Assembly (NCBI GenBank): GCA_018644935.1
Contig: JABGPL010000017.1
Location: forward strand, 1 to 60,984
Direction of reading: 5' to 3'
Length of the DNA stretch: 60,984 nt
Origin: Calditrichota bacterium
GTDB lineage: Bacteria; Electryoneota; AABM5-125-24; Hatepunaeales; Hatepunaeaceae
The position numbers were made by a program, and so were the translations under genes. The notes beneath the pieces are model-generated. The model worked only from the letters and a program-made list of their open reading frames with translations. It made no database searches and was not told the DNA's origin. Shown one piece after another: positions 37,117-44,703 of the stretch (position 1 is its first letter; each line of letters opens with the position of its first letter).

Positions 37117-37632
37117 TTGAAATCGTACTTTATTCAAGCAGATGCAGTGCAAAGCCCTAAAAGAAAAATAACTGGTCGCAAGAACTTGGATTTCAGTAAT
37201 ACACAGAAATTAAAAACCCTATCTCCTGAAGAAACCTTTAATCTCGGTTTGGAGATCAGCGAACACCTGTCTTCTGGTGACGTAATTGCTCTCATCGGAG
37301 AACTCGGAGCGGGAAAAACTCTGCTCACAACAGGAATATGCAGAGGGCTAGGGTTTCAGGGTGAAGTAACCAGCCCGAGTTACATACATGTCCAGACATA
37401 CGTTGGTCCGGTTACAATTCACCACATTGATTTATACCTCGACCGCTCAGAGGAAGAAGTGTATGACCTTGGTATCGATGAAATGTTCGACAGTGACAGT
37501 ATTGTCATTGTCGAATGGGCTGACAGTTTTCCGAACTTGATGCCTAATAACTGCTGGCAGATCGAAATCTGCTGGACAGATGAAGGCGAAACAGTTCGTG
37601 ATATTCTGATTAAGCCCAAACCGGTTATTTAA
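37117..37632 (+). CDS. tsaE: tRNA threonylcarbamoyladenosine biosynthesis ATPase TsaE
   Basis: Up to 171 residues from TTG 37117; the family is usually nearer 150, so the first 20-25 residues may be untranslated and TTG 37189 is an alternative. Walker A is VIALIGELGAGKTLLTTGIC. It is followed by GEVTSPSYIHVQTY, the HHIDLYLDRSEEEVYDLGI segment and VIVEWADSFPNLMP. TsaE works with TsaB and TsaD in t6A37 formation on ANN-decoding tRNAs. The partner genes are not in this window. Confidence 0.93.
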   Translation: MKSYFIQADAVQSPKRKITGRKNLDFSNTQKLKTLSPEETFNLGLEISEHLSSGDVIALIGELGAGKTLLTTGICRGLGFQGEVTSPSYIHVQTYVGPVTIHHIDLYLDRSEEEVYDLGIDEMFDSDSIVIVEWADSFPNLMPNNCWQIEICWTDEGETVRDILIKPKPVI

Positions 37633-37645
37633 TGAGAATTGATCA

Positions 37646-37710
37646 GTAGGTCGAACATTCTCATGCTGTCCTAGAATTCGTTTCTGGTGGGACAAGCATT
37701 CCTGCTTGTC
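37646..37710 (+). repeat. two REP-like hairpins after tsaE
   Basis: 37646-37670 begins GTAGGTCGAACATTC and is a decayed hairpin related to the one at 16529. 37687-37710 is GTGG, GACAAGC, loop ATTCCT, GCTTGTC, a perfect 7-bp stem. Both lie between the convergent tsaE and CMD genes. Confidence 0.6.
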
Positions 37711-37730
37711 ATTCCCGCGAAGGCGGGAAT
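37711..37730. repeat. ATTCCCGC hairpin repeat
   Basis: ATTCCCGC GAAG GCGGGAAT is a perfect 8-bp stem with a tetraloop. This is the widespread dispersed repeat whose false translation gives peptides like IPDSRLRGND, and that frame is indeed present on the minus strand here. It directly follows the GACAAGC hairpin. Confidence 0.65.
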
Positions 37731-37847
37731 CCGGTATTTTCAATAATATAACGGATGCACTTCACGAGTGAAGCCGTGAGCCCAATCAAGTTGGGAATGA
37801 GGAATATCGAAACTTTAGTATCCTGAGACAGTCTGGGAATGTTTAGC

Positions 37848-38168
37848 CTACACTTCGTCAAATGCCTTTATCGCCGCAGGCAATACCTGCGTCACAACAT
37901 TTCCCGCCAGAGGAAACCCGAGCAATATCGCACTGATCATCTCTTCACGAGAAGCTCCAGCGTTTTTGGCTGCCTGAACGTGAAATGGTATCCCACTATC
38001 GATGCGCAATACAGCCAACATTGAAAGATAGGATAAAGCTGTTGTTTTTGCATCGAGTATGTTTGCGGCCGAAAAGCCTTGAACAGCACCTCCCCATGCT
38101 TTCGCATGTTCCGGAGCTTCATTTAGAAATGCCTGAAAGGCTTCGCTGATAAGATTTTTATTTTCCAT
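37848..38168 (-). CDS. carboxymuconolactone decarboxylase-like protein without the CxxC pair
   Basis: A 106-residue all-helical protein of the CMD/AhpD fold. The core LSYLSMLAVLRIDSGIPFHV, followed by QAAKNAGASREEMISAI, matches the family. The two redox Cys of the AhpD-type CxxCxxxH motif are missing (DSGIPFH), while the His remains. Peroxidase activity of the AhpD type is therefore unlikely; a decarboxylase-like or structural role is possible. It converges on tsaE and stands alone. Confidence 0.78.
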   Translation of the reverse strand: MENKNLISEAFQAFLNEAPEHAKAWGGAVQGFSAANILDAKTTALSYLSMLAVLRIDSGIPFHVQAAKNAGASREEMISAILLGFPLAGNVVTQVLPAAIKAFDEV

Positions 38169-38240
38169 ATTTTTACTTTATCCGAATAAATTGTACTGGA
38201 TTTTTAACTGCGGAAAATTATGAAGAGTTGTTAAGAGCAA

Positions 38241-38270
38241 ACAAAGCCCGAACAAAAGTCCGAGCTTTGT
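38241..38270 (-). terminator. 13-bp hairpin terminator
   Basis: On the minus strand ACAAAGCTCGGAC pairs with GTTCGGGCTTTGT through 13 positions (two G-U) around a TTTT loop and is followed by TTGCTCTT. It would end transcripts from the small membrane protein gene at 38412 or from the structured region in between. Confidence 0.65.
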
Positions 38271-38288
38271 GATGAAATTTCACATCAA

Positions 38289-38403
38289 GTTCTAAAAGGG
38301 CAGATGATTCTGTTTATTATTCAGTCGTAGACGGCTTTGACCACATTTCCCAACCACCGTGGACATCCACCTCTGAATAAAACCCTTAGTTGAGGATTAG
38401 AAC
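38289..38403. ncRNA. candidate structured RNA or structured 3' UTR
   Basis: The outer stem GTTCTAA/TTAGAAC (38289-38295 with 38397-38403) encloses a perfect 8-bp stem TTATTCAG/CTGAATAA (38317-38324 with 38373-38380). Within that is GTGG-ACAT-CCAC (38359-38370). No gene fits here. On the minus strand it is followed by a strong terminator (38241-38270), so it is either the 3' UTR of the gene at 38412 or a separate small RNA. No known family recognised. Confidence 0.3.
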
Positions 38404-38411
38404 GGACACCT

Positions 38412-38759
38412 TCACTTTCCCGCAAATTTTCTTTTTATTTCGTTTGAGGAAGGTTTTCCGTGCTTCTTTTTCTTTTTATCGTGTTTGCGCTTCTCATGAT
38501 CGGAATTAATTTGATTCCCGTTTTTATAACCATTATTTTTGAACCTTTTTAGCTCACCACTCTCGCGAACGTTTCTAATAAATCCGGGGATTCCTGCCAG
38601 AACAACCCAGGAAAGCAAGAGCATTAATCCGATTGAAGTCATACGCTTTTGCTCGCGTGTTAACTCACCGGTGGAACCACGGGATAGTGCTCCCCACCTT
38701 ATCAAAACCGCCGAAGCGATAATTACCACAAGTTCAAGTAGTCCACTCACGATCTTCAA
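38412..38759 (-). CDS. small two-TM membrane protein with basic tail
   Basis: A 115-residue product from TTG 38759, seven bases after GAGGA. Two hydrophobic helices (about 4-22 and 44-62) are followed by a very basic, Lys-rich tail (RKHDKKKKKHGKPSSNEIKR). It is not a recognised family. The tail suggests nucleic-acid or acidic-lipid contact on the cytoplasmic face, but this is inference. Confidence 0.6.
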   Translation of the reverse strand: MKIVSGLLELVVIIASAVLIRWGALSRGSTGELTREQKRMTSIGLMLLLSWVVLAGIPGFIRNVRESGELKRFKNNGYKNGNQINSDHEKRKHDKKKKKHGKPSSNEIKRKFAGK

Positions 38760-38860
38760 AATCCATTCCTCATTCTAATAATCAAAGAGACATTCCGTAC
38801 TTCTGTTTTCAATCCCTTCTTAATTTCAGGGAAAACTCATTTCCCTGTCCGTTTTCCTTT

Positions 38861-39409
38861 TTAACCTTCAACCATCTCAAACGCCTCTAATGCTGCTGCT
38901 GCATTCTCTTCAGCCTTGGCTGGTGATTCTTCCTTAATCGCATCAACAACTGATTCGATTTTTACAATTTTTAAAACTTTTGCAATGGCTCCGAGAATCG
39001 CAGTATTCACAATCGGTTGGGTTACAGAACCAAGACCATGTTTCACCGCAATGCTTGAAGCATCCACGGTCACAACATTAAATGCGTCGCCGAAATTAAA
39101 ATCTTCCGGTTTTTTCTCTGAATTTATGAGTATTGTTGCCCCCGATTTAAGTCCCAGAGTAACATCAATCATTTGTGGAAGACTCTGGTCGAGAATAACA
39201 ATATGGTCAGGATTATAGATTTGTGTTCTGATTCGGATTGGTTGATCATCCATCCGAACAAACGCCATTACAGGTGCTGATCGGCGTTCCACCCCGAACG
39301 CGGGAAAAGCCTGCACGTGTACACCCTCTTTGAACAAAGCAACTGACAGTAACTTTCCGGCGACAACTCCGCCCTGACCACCCCGGCTGTGAAATCGTAT
39401 TTCAAGCAT
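38861..39409 (-). CDS. 2-oxoacid:acceptor oxidoreductase gamma subunit
   Basis: A 182-residue protein. The N-terminus IRFHSRGGQGGVVAGKLLSV, together with FPAFGVERRSAPVMAFVRM and NPDHIVILDQSLPQ, matches the gamma (PorG/PorC/KorC) subunit of pyruvate or 2-oxoglutarate:ferredoxin oxidoreductases. These enzymes normally need alpha, beta and delta partners encoded beside gamma. None is present in this window on either side, so the subunit is an orphan here or its partners lie elsewhere. Confidence 0.85.
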   Translation of the reverse strand: MLEIRFHSRGGQGGVVAGKLLSVALFKEGVHVQAFPAFGVERRSAPVMAFVRMDDQPIRIRTQIYNPDHIVILDQSLPQMIDVTLGLKSGATILINSEKKPEDFNFGDAFNVVTVDASSIAVKHGLGSVTQPIVNTAILGAIAKVLKIVKIESVVDAIKEESPAKAEENAAAALEAFEMVEG

Positions 39410-39545
39410 TTTTTGTCCTGGTTTCCAGATACTTCAATGTTGACGCATGCAATCTGAAACAGCGCAACTTTCAATATAATATTATTTTCACTTGCTCACA
39501 AGGAGGTGGCGCATTGCTATCCGAGCTCGTAAAATATTTCAAAGG

Positions 39546-39574
39546 TTGACTGGATAAAAAGGGATGTATATACT
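39546..39574 (+). promoter_or_regulatory. sigma70-type promoter upstream of hemW/structured RNA
   Basis: TTGACT, a 17-base spacer and TATACT (-35 at 39546-39551, -10 at 39569-39574). Expected start is near 39581. It would transcribe the structured region at 39600-39710 and then hemW. Confidence 0.6.
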
Positions 39575-39580
39575 GTTGAA

Positions 39581-39720
39581 TGGATTGTGGTCACAAAAAA
39601 AGAAGCCCCGTCTAATCAGGGTGGGCAGGAAACGCAAGCTCACGAAATCTCACGAAATCGCAATTTTGCGCCTTCCTTAAAACCTGCACAACCTGTTTCA
39701 ACGGGGCAGTGGAAGATAGA
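39581..39720 (+). ncRNA. candidate structured RNA or hemW leader
   Basis: The closing stem GCCCCGT/ACGGGGC (39605-39611 with 39701-39707) encloses an asymmetric bubble. Inside, GCAGG/CCTGC (39625-39629 with 39683-39687) competes or stacks with GGAA/TTCC and CGCAA/TTGCG. The apex holds a perfect tandem 10-mer, CTCACGAAAT twice (39639-39658), and the hairpin CGCAATTTTGCG. The shape (closing stem, large bubble, apical hairpin) recalls 6S RNA, but no family is confirmed. The minus strand also has a TATAAT box (near 39750) and a T-run after the stem, so strand is uncertain. Confidence 0.4.
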
Positions 39721-39797
39721 AAAGCGTGGCTCGTACGTCCAAGTACACTATTATAGACTCATTGATCCTTAACAAAGTTTCACAAAATTCTAAGTTT

Positions 39798-40940
39798 TTG
39801 AACATTTTTTCAATTTATTTGCATTATCCGTTCTGTAGAGCACGATGTCCATATTGTGCTTTTGCTACTGATACGGAAAATCCAGACATCTCAACCGAGT
39901 ATCGTGACCTGATTCTGCGGGAAATGGAGATGCGTTCGAGGCAGCAACCATGGGAAGATGGACATGTTGTCAGCGTTTACTTCGGTGGTGGCACTCCCTC
40001 AATGATGCCACCTGAATTCCTGGAAAAGGTAATTACTCAGATATGCTCGTTCTGGAGTTTGCAGCCAGACGCTGAGGTCACAATTGAGACAAACCCGGGA
40101 ACACATAAAACAGTAAACTTTTCAGAATTCTTACGCGCAGGGATAAACCGAGTCTCAATCGGAGCTCAGAGTTTCCACAATTCAGAGCTGCGAACACTGG
40201 GCAGAATACACAATGTCGAAGAAATATGCAAAACGGTCAACAAAGTTCGCGAAGCAGGATTTGAGAACATTTCACTGGATCTGATTTATGGCATTCCAGG
40301 ACAAACGGTTGATTCTGTCAGAGAAAGCGCTAAGCGGGTGATTGATCTTGGAGTGGAACATCTTTCGACCTACTCTTTATCTATTGAACCTGAGACACCA
40401 TTTGAGATGATGGCAAATATGGGGCATTTAAAACTGCCTGATCAAGACCTTGTAGCTGATGAGTATGCTGCGATCTGTGATGAAATGAGCAATGCGGGTT
40501 TTGATCATTATGAACTTACAAATTTTGCTCATCCGGGCAAATCGTCGAAGCATAATCGGATCTATTGGCGTCGGGAGCCATATTTAGGGTTTGGAACAGG
40601 CTCACATAGCTTTGATGGAAAAAACAGATTTTGGAACCCGTCTGAAACATCGGCGTATTTGTCTGCAATCCGCGAAAACATAGATCCCGTTTCCGAGTCG
40701 GAGCGGTTATCGGAATTCCAAATCGTCGAAGAAACGGTGTACCTGTCCCTGCGCACGGATGATGGTTTAGACAGAGATTATGCCTTAGAGCACTGTGACA
40801 ATGAGACTATCAGCGATTTTACTGAAATGGGGGTTCTTAAACATAGGGGTAACCGTTTACATGTTTCAGAACCGCATTGGTTGCTGCTTGATGAGATAGT
40901 AGCTCGTTTACTTCAGTATCTTCCGTCAGATTCTACTTGA
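39798..40940 (+). CDS. hemW: radical SAM protein HemW (coproporphyrinogen III oxidase-like)
   Basis: Radical SAM protein of about 380 residues. Starting at TTG 39798 gives NIFSIYLHYPFCRARCPYC, the normal HemW N-terminus with the CxxxCxxC cluster; an in-frame GTG at 39726 would add 24 unlikely residues. Other motifs are VYFGGGTPSMM, VTIETNPGT, GINRVSIGAQSFHNSELRTL and FENISLDLIYGIPGQT. HemW is a heme chaperone related to HemN. The TGA stop overlaps the -35 box of the following promoter. Confidence 0.92.
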   Translation: MNIFSIYLHYPFCRARCPYCAFATDTENPDISTEYRDLILREMEMRSRQQPWEDGHVVSVYFGGGTPSMMPPEFLEKVITQICSFWSLQPDAEVTIETNPGTHKTVNFSEFLRAGINRVSIGAQSFHNSELRTLGRIHNVEEICKTVNKVREAGFENISLDLIYGIPGQTVDSVRESAKRVIDLGVEHLSTYSLSIEPETPFEMMANMGHLKLPDQDLVADEYAAICDEMSNAGFDHYELTNFAHPGKSSKHNRIYWRREPYLGFGTGSHSFDGKNRFWNPSETSAYLSAIRENIDPVSESERLSEFQIVEETVYLSLRTDDGLDRDYALEHCDNETISDFTEMGVLKHRGNRLHVSEPHWLLLDEIVARLLQYLPSDST

Positions 40941-40965
40941 CAAATCCCCTGTCCAAGCCTATATT
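40937..40965 (+). promoter_or_regulatory. consensus sigma70-type promoter of the LamG surface protein
   Basis: TTGACA (40937-40942), a 17-base spacer and TATATT (40960-40965). The -35 box overlaps the hemW stop codon. The start would be near 40972, about 90 bases before the ATG at 41060. Confidence 0.7.
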
Positions 40966-41059
40966 CGGGTTATGGATAGTTTTCTCAATCGCCCTTATCT
41001 TATTTTGATTGATGATGGTGAGATCCTCAATTCAGAAGGTTTACCTAAGCGAGGTTAAT

Positions 41060-43840
41060 ATGTTTCACCAATTTCGAATAATCCTCCTCTTTATGCTAAT
41101 AATAATAGCATATTCAATTCCATCAGTATTTGCCGGGGATGCCCTCCGTTTCGAGCGACAACAACGTGAATGGGTTGAAATTGAGACTTCCGAATCGCTT
41201 GATCTTGATGGTGAAGCAATCACTATGGAAGCCTGGATCAACATGCCAAGTCCGGCTCAGGATTTAGAATACACAATTATGAACAAAGAAAACTCCTATG
41301 AGCTTCACGTTCGACGGGGTTTATTCCAGGTTGCAATATGGACAACTAACCAGAACTGGGCATGGCTCGGTGGTAACAATGTTATTCAGGCAAACAGGTG
41401 GTATCATGTTGCAGCCACATATGATGGGGAGAATGCACGAGTTTATGTCGATGGCGACTTAAGGTCAACACATGCCTTGCGAGGCAGGATGGTACCCCGT
41501 GATACATCACTTTTCATCGGTACAAGGCCACTCTCGAACTTCATACATTGCTTCGAGGGAGTTATTGATGAGGTTCGCTTGTGGAATATCACCCGAACAG
41601 AACAGGAATTAAGCGATAACATGAACGTTATGCTTGCAGGAAACGAAGAAGGTCTCATCGGCTATTGGCGATTTGATGAAGGTGAAGGACAAGTCGCTGG
41701 AGATCGCACTGAGTTTGAAAATCACGGAATAATTGGAACTGATGAAGATGAAGATGACCGGGATCCGGAATGGATTGAATCTGATGCTCCGATTCGGGGA
41801 GGGGTGCTTGAGGTGAGCCTTGATCAAATTGCCTTCACGCCCTTACCAGGAGGTGAAGCGGAAAGCCTCGAACTATTGCTGAGCAATGTCTCTGAGCAGG
41901 AAGACGAAGTCTACCAGGTGGAGTATTCTTTTGAAGATGATGGGCGTCGACCGGATTGGCTGACATTTGAACCTGAAGAGGGAACGATTGACCCGATGAA
42001 TGAGGTGAATGTTGAGTTTATTGTTAATGCTGAGAATCTAGATCTTGGGGAATATGAGCATTCTGTGACACTTTTTGCCAACGCCTCAAATTTGCGCGAG
42101 CTCGAGCTGCCGATTACAGTCACAGTTGTTGCAGGCGCGGGCAGATTGCATGGGCGAGTAGTATCAGCGGCAAATGACCAACCTGTTGCGGGATCTTTGG
42201 TTAGGGTTGTCGCAGATTTTGACCTGTCAACTGAAACTGATGATGAAGGCAACTATGATTTTGAGATTATGCCAGCCTATAATTACCATCTGCTGGTCAC
42301 AGCCGAAGACTTTTTACCTCTTGAAGCCGAAGAAGTTCAGATCCAAAATGAAGGGGATGTCGAACTTAATTTCGAGCTTCTTCATGCGGAAGGTGTTTTC
42401 GACCCGGAGCTAATTCAAATTGAAATGGAAGCTGATGATTCACTGACCACCCAGTTATCTCTTCGGAACGCTGGAAACGGACCTCTTACCTGGCATGCCG
42501 AAAGGGTGTTTCCCGAGCTTGTGGATGCCGAGCCCTGGGAGATGCGCTGGTCAATTCAAATCGCAGAAGTGCTTGAAAACAACAGGATTGGTGCGGTGGC
42601 TTTTGTCGATGAGTTGCTCTATGTGGCGGGGAGTATTCGTGGCGCGGAAAATCAAATTTATGTTCTGAATCGGGAGGGGGAGCTCCTGAGCCAATTCAAT
42701 CAGTTTACAGATTCAAATTACGGATTCAGAGGATTGACATGGGATGGAGAGTTGTTATGGGGGTATGACGATGGCAGCATTTATGGTTTCACAACCGATG
42801 GTGAGGTTGTTTCGCAAATAGAGTCCCCTCTTGACCCGGTAAGAAGCATTACCTGGGATCCAGTTCGGCAATTACTCTGGGTAGCATATTTAACCTCCGA
42901 TATTTTCGGTATAACCCGTGAAGGCGAGGTTGAGGTTGTGATAGACCGCCCACCAGCTAACCTCAGACCGTATGGAATGGCATATTATCCCGAAGATCCG
43001 GATGGACATCCCATCTATCTCTTCTGTGGCGGAGATCCCGAAAGGCAGATTCATAAACTGAATCCCGAAACCGGCAGGACAATGTTTGTCGTTGAACCGG
43101 AATTTCAGGGGTCCGCTGGCGCAGCGATGATCACCGGTCTCTGGGATCCATATAGCTGGGTATTTATTGGGTTGACGCTATCGAATGCAGATGCAATAGC
43201 CATCTGGCAGATGTCATCCCGCACAGAATGGGTGAATATTGAGCCGATGGATGGCATCATTGAACCTGATGATACTATTGAAATGGATGTTAATTTCAAC
43301 TCCTACGGAATGCCAGGTGATGTTGAATTCGTTGCCGAGTTTCAATTCTATCATGACGGCGTCGGAGCTCAAAGTGTCATTCCTGTCAACTTCACAGTCA
43401 GCGGGGAAGGAGGAGGGGGACAAGAAGCCCAAAGAACATTAAACTTAAGAATGGGCTGGAATTTAGTTTCACTTAACATCGAAGCCGACCTCATTGACTT
43501 TATTGATATTGTCGACCCCTTGATTCAGGAAGATCTGCTAATCATGGCAAAGAATGGTGCAGGTAGATTTTATAATCACGATTTCGGTTTCAATCAGCTT
43601 GAAGAATGGGAAGTCTTTGAATCATACTGGATGAAAATGGAGAGGGACGCTGAGTTAATTGTCGTAGGTGATGATTTCCCCTGGGATACAGAGATTCCGC
43701 TAACCCACGGCTGGAATTTTATTTCTTACCTGCCCCGGTTCAATGTCGAAGCCCCGGTTGCATTCAGCAATATCGTTGATGCTTTGTCAATCGCCAAAGA
43801 CGGGAACGGGAATTTCTATTCACCGCAATTCGGGTTTTAG
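41060..43840 (+). CDS. secreted LamG/beta-propeller protein, first part of an amber-interrupted gene
   Basis: ATG 41060 follows GCGAGG and gives a good signal peptide (RIILLFMLIIIAYSIPSVFA); the frame itself opens at TTG 41009. In order: a LamG/concanavalin-like domain (about 30-215, with WYHVAATYDGENARVYVDGD), Ig-like or BACON-like beta domains, a carboxypeptidase-regulatory-like domain (GRVVSAANDQPVAGSLVRVV), a propeller-like part (about 490-740), and the GWNLVSLN repeat module. The frame ends at TAG 43838-43840 within the second GWN repeat (SPQFGF). The next codons continue the same module in the same frame, so this is the front of a single disrupted gene. Confidence 0.85.
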   Translation: MFHQFRIILLFMLIIIAYSIPSVFAGDALRFERQQREWVEIETSESLDLDGEAITMEAWINMPSPAQDLEYTIMNKENSYELHVRRGLFQVAIWTTNQNWAWLGGNNVIQANRWYHVAATYDGENARVYVDGDLRSTHALRGRMVPRDTSLFIGTRPLSNFIHCFEGVIDEVRLWNITRTEQELSDNMNVMLAGNEEGLIGYWRFDEGEGQVAGDRTEFENHGIIGTDEDEDDRDPEWIESDAPIRGGVLEVSLDQIAFTPLPGGEAESLELLLSNVSEQEDEVYQVEYSFEDDGRRPDWLTFEPEEGTIDPMNEVNVEFIVNAENLDLGEYEHSVTLFANASNLRELELPITVTVVAGAGRLHGRVVSAANDQPVAGSLVRVVADFDLSTETDDEGNYDFEIMPAYNYHLLVTAEDFLPLEAEEVQIQNEGDVELNFELLHAEGVFDPELIQIEMEADDSLTTQLSLRNAGNGPLTWHAERVFPELVDAEPWEMRWSIQIAEVLENNRIGAVAFVDELLYVAGSIRGAENQIYVLNREGELLSQFNQFTDSNYGFRGLTWDGELLWGYDDGSIYGFTTDGEVVSQIESPLDPVRSITWDPVRQLLWVAYLTSDIFGITREGEVEVVIDRPPANLRPYGMAYYPEDPDGHPIYLFCGGDPERQIHKLNPETGRTMFVVEPEFQGSAGAAMITGLWDPYSWVFIGLTLSNADAIAIWQMSSRTEWVNIEPMDGIIEPDDTIEMDVNFNSYGMPGDVEFVAEFQFYHDGVGAQSVIPVNFTVSGEGGGGQEAQRTLNLRMGWNLVSLNIEADLIDFIDIVDPLIQEDLLIMAKNGAGRFYNHDFGFNQLEEWEVFESYWMKMERDAELIVVGDDFPWDTEIPLTHGWNFISYLPRFNVEAPVAFSNIVDALSIAKDGNGNFYSPQFGF

Positions 43841-43843
43841 AGT

Positions 43844-44566
43844 ATGGGTGAGCTCAGCGAAGGCAACGGGTATATGATAAAGGTGCAGGGGGATAATGTT
43901 CTGGTTTATGCAGAGGGCGAGGAGCTCGCATCAACTCCTGAACATAGGCATTCAACCGCAGATGAAAATTGGATAAACGAAGTCTCTCGCACAGATCTTT
44001 CGCATTCACTATTAGTTATTGCAGATGAAAATGTCCCAATCGGCACAAGGATTGAAGCCCTTACAGCAACGGGTTTAGTTGCGGGGAGAGGAGTCATTGG
44101 TTCTGACGGTATAGCTGGATTGGCTCTTTGGGGAGATGATAAGGCAACAGAAGAAGTTAACGGATTTGTAACAGGTGAATCCTTCACAATTCACTTTGCG
44201 GACACGGACGAGTCTGCATTAATAGAGGCTATTCAGGGTGATTCAGAAAAATGGACTTCGGATGGTTGGGGAGTCATATCGCTGAAGAATTCAAATTTCC
44301 CAAACGAGTTTTACTTTGCACAGAATTACCCGAATCCGTTTAATGCGATCACGACGCTCGCATACGGTTTGCCTGAAAATGCTGTGGTATCATTTCAAAT
44401 TTATGATACAGTGGGCAGATTGACAACAACTTTACTTGAAAGCGACCAACAAGCTGGGCATCATAAGGTTGTGTGGGATGCGCGAGATATCTCTTCCGGA
44501 GTTTATCTGGTTCAAATGAAATCGGGTGATTTTACTGCAAATACTAAGGTGGTTCTGGTAAAGTAG
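43844..44566 (+). pseudogene. C-terminal part of the amber-interrupted secreted protein (sorting domain)
   Basis: In the same frame as the preceding part, starting one codon after its TAG. It completes the GWN repeat (MGELSEGNGYMIKVQ) and continues with a domain containing GLALWGDDKATEEVNGF. It ends with a full sorting domain (YFAQNYPNPFNAITTLAYGL, SGVYLVQMKSG, KVVLVK). No ribosome site precedes the first ATG, so independent expression is unlikely. Without readthrough or correction the protein would lack its export-anchoring tail. Confidence 0.75.
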
Positions 44567-44616
44567 GGGCAAATAATCATTTGCCCTTTGGTGGTTTTAA
44601 AAGGTGTATTTAATGT

Positions 44617-44665
44617 GGAGTGCGCAAGCCATGCTTGCGCGGCACAAGCATGGCTTGTGCACTCC
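44617..44665. repeat. inverted pair of GGAG-hairpin (REP/BIME-like) elements
   Basis: Plus copy 44617-44640: GGAG, T, then GCGCAAGC, loop CAT, GCTTGCGC. Minus copy 44665-44642: GGAG, T, GCACAAGC, CAT, GCTTGTGC. The copies differ by a compensated base pair. They lie between two secreted-protein genes. Confidence 0.75.
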
Positions 44666-44703
44666 AAAGCGACGCTGCAACACTAAAAAATGGTCCTTCT
44701 TAA

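Noticed and set aside
37447..37743. A 98-codon minus-strand frame starting with a PDSRLRGND-type peptide.
   Set aside because: The start is a translation of the ATTCCCGC hairpin repeat and the remainder is antisense to tsaE.
39639..39658. Tandem CTCACGAAAT as a possible CRISPR or iteron array.
   Set aside because: There are only two adjacent 10-base units with no spacers, and they form the apex of a hairpin.
39587..39772. A 61-codon plus-strand frame through the region upstream of hemW.
   Set aside because: It crosses the stem-forming structured segment, has no ribosome site and shows low-complexity composition; an RNA element fits better.
43838..43840. TAG read as a sense codon through a general code change.
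   Set aside because: Several intact genes in the window, for example the REC-kinase ending at 7494 and the secreted protein ending at 58502, stop at TAG at the expected family length.
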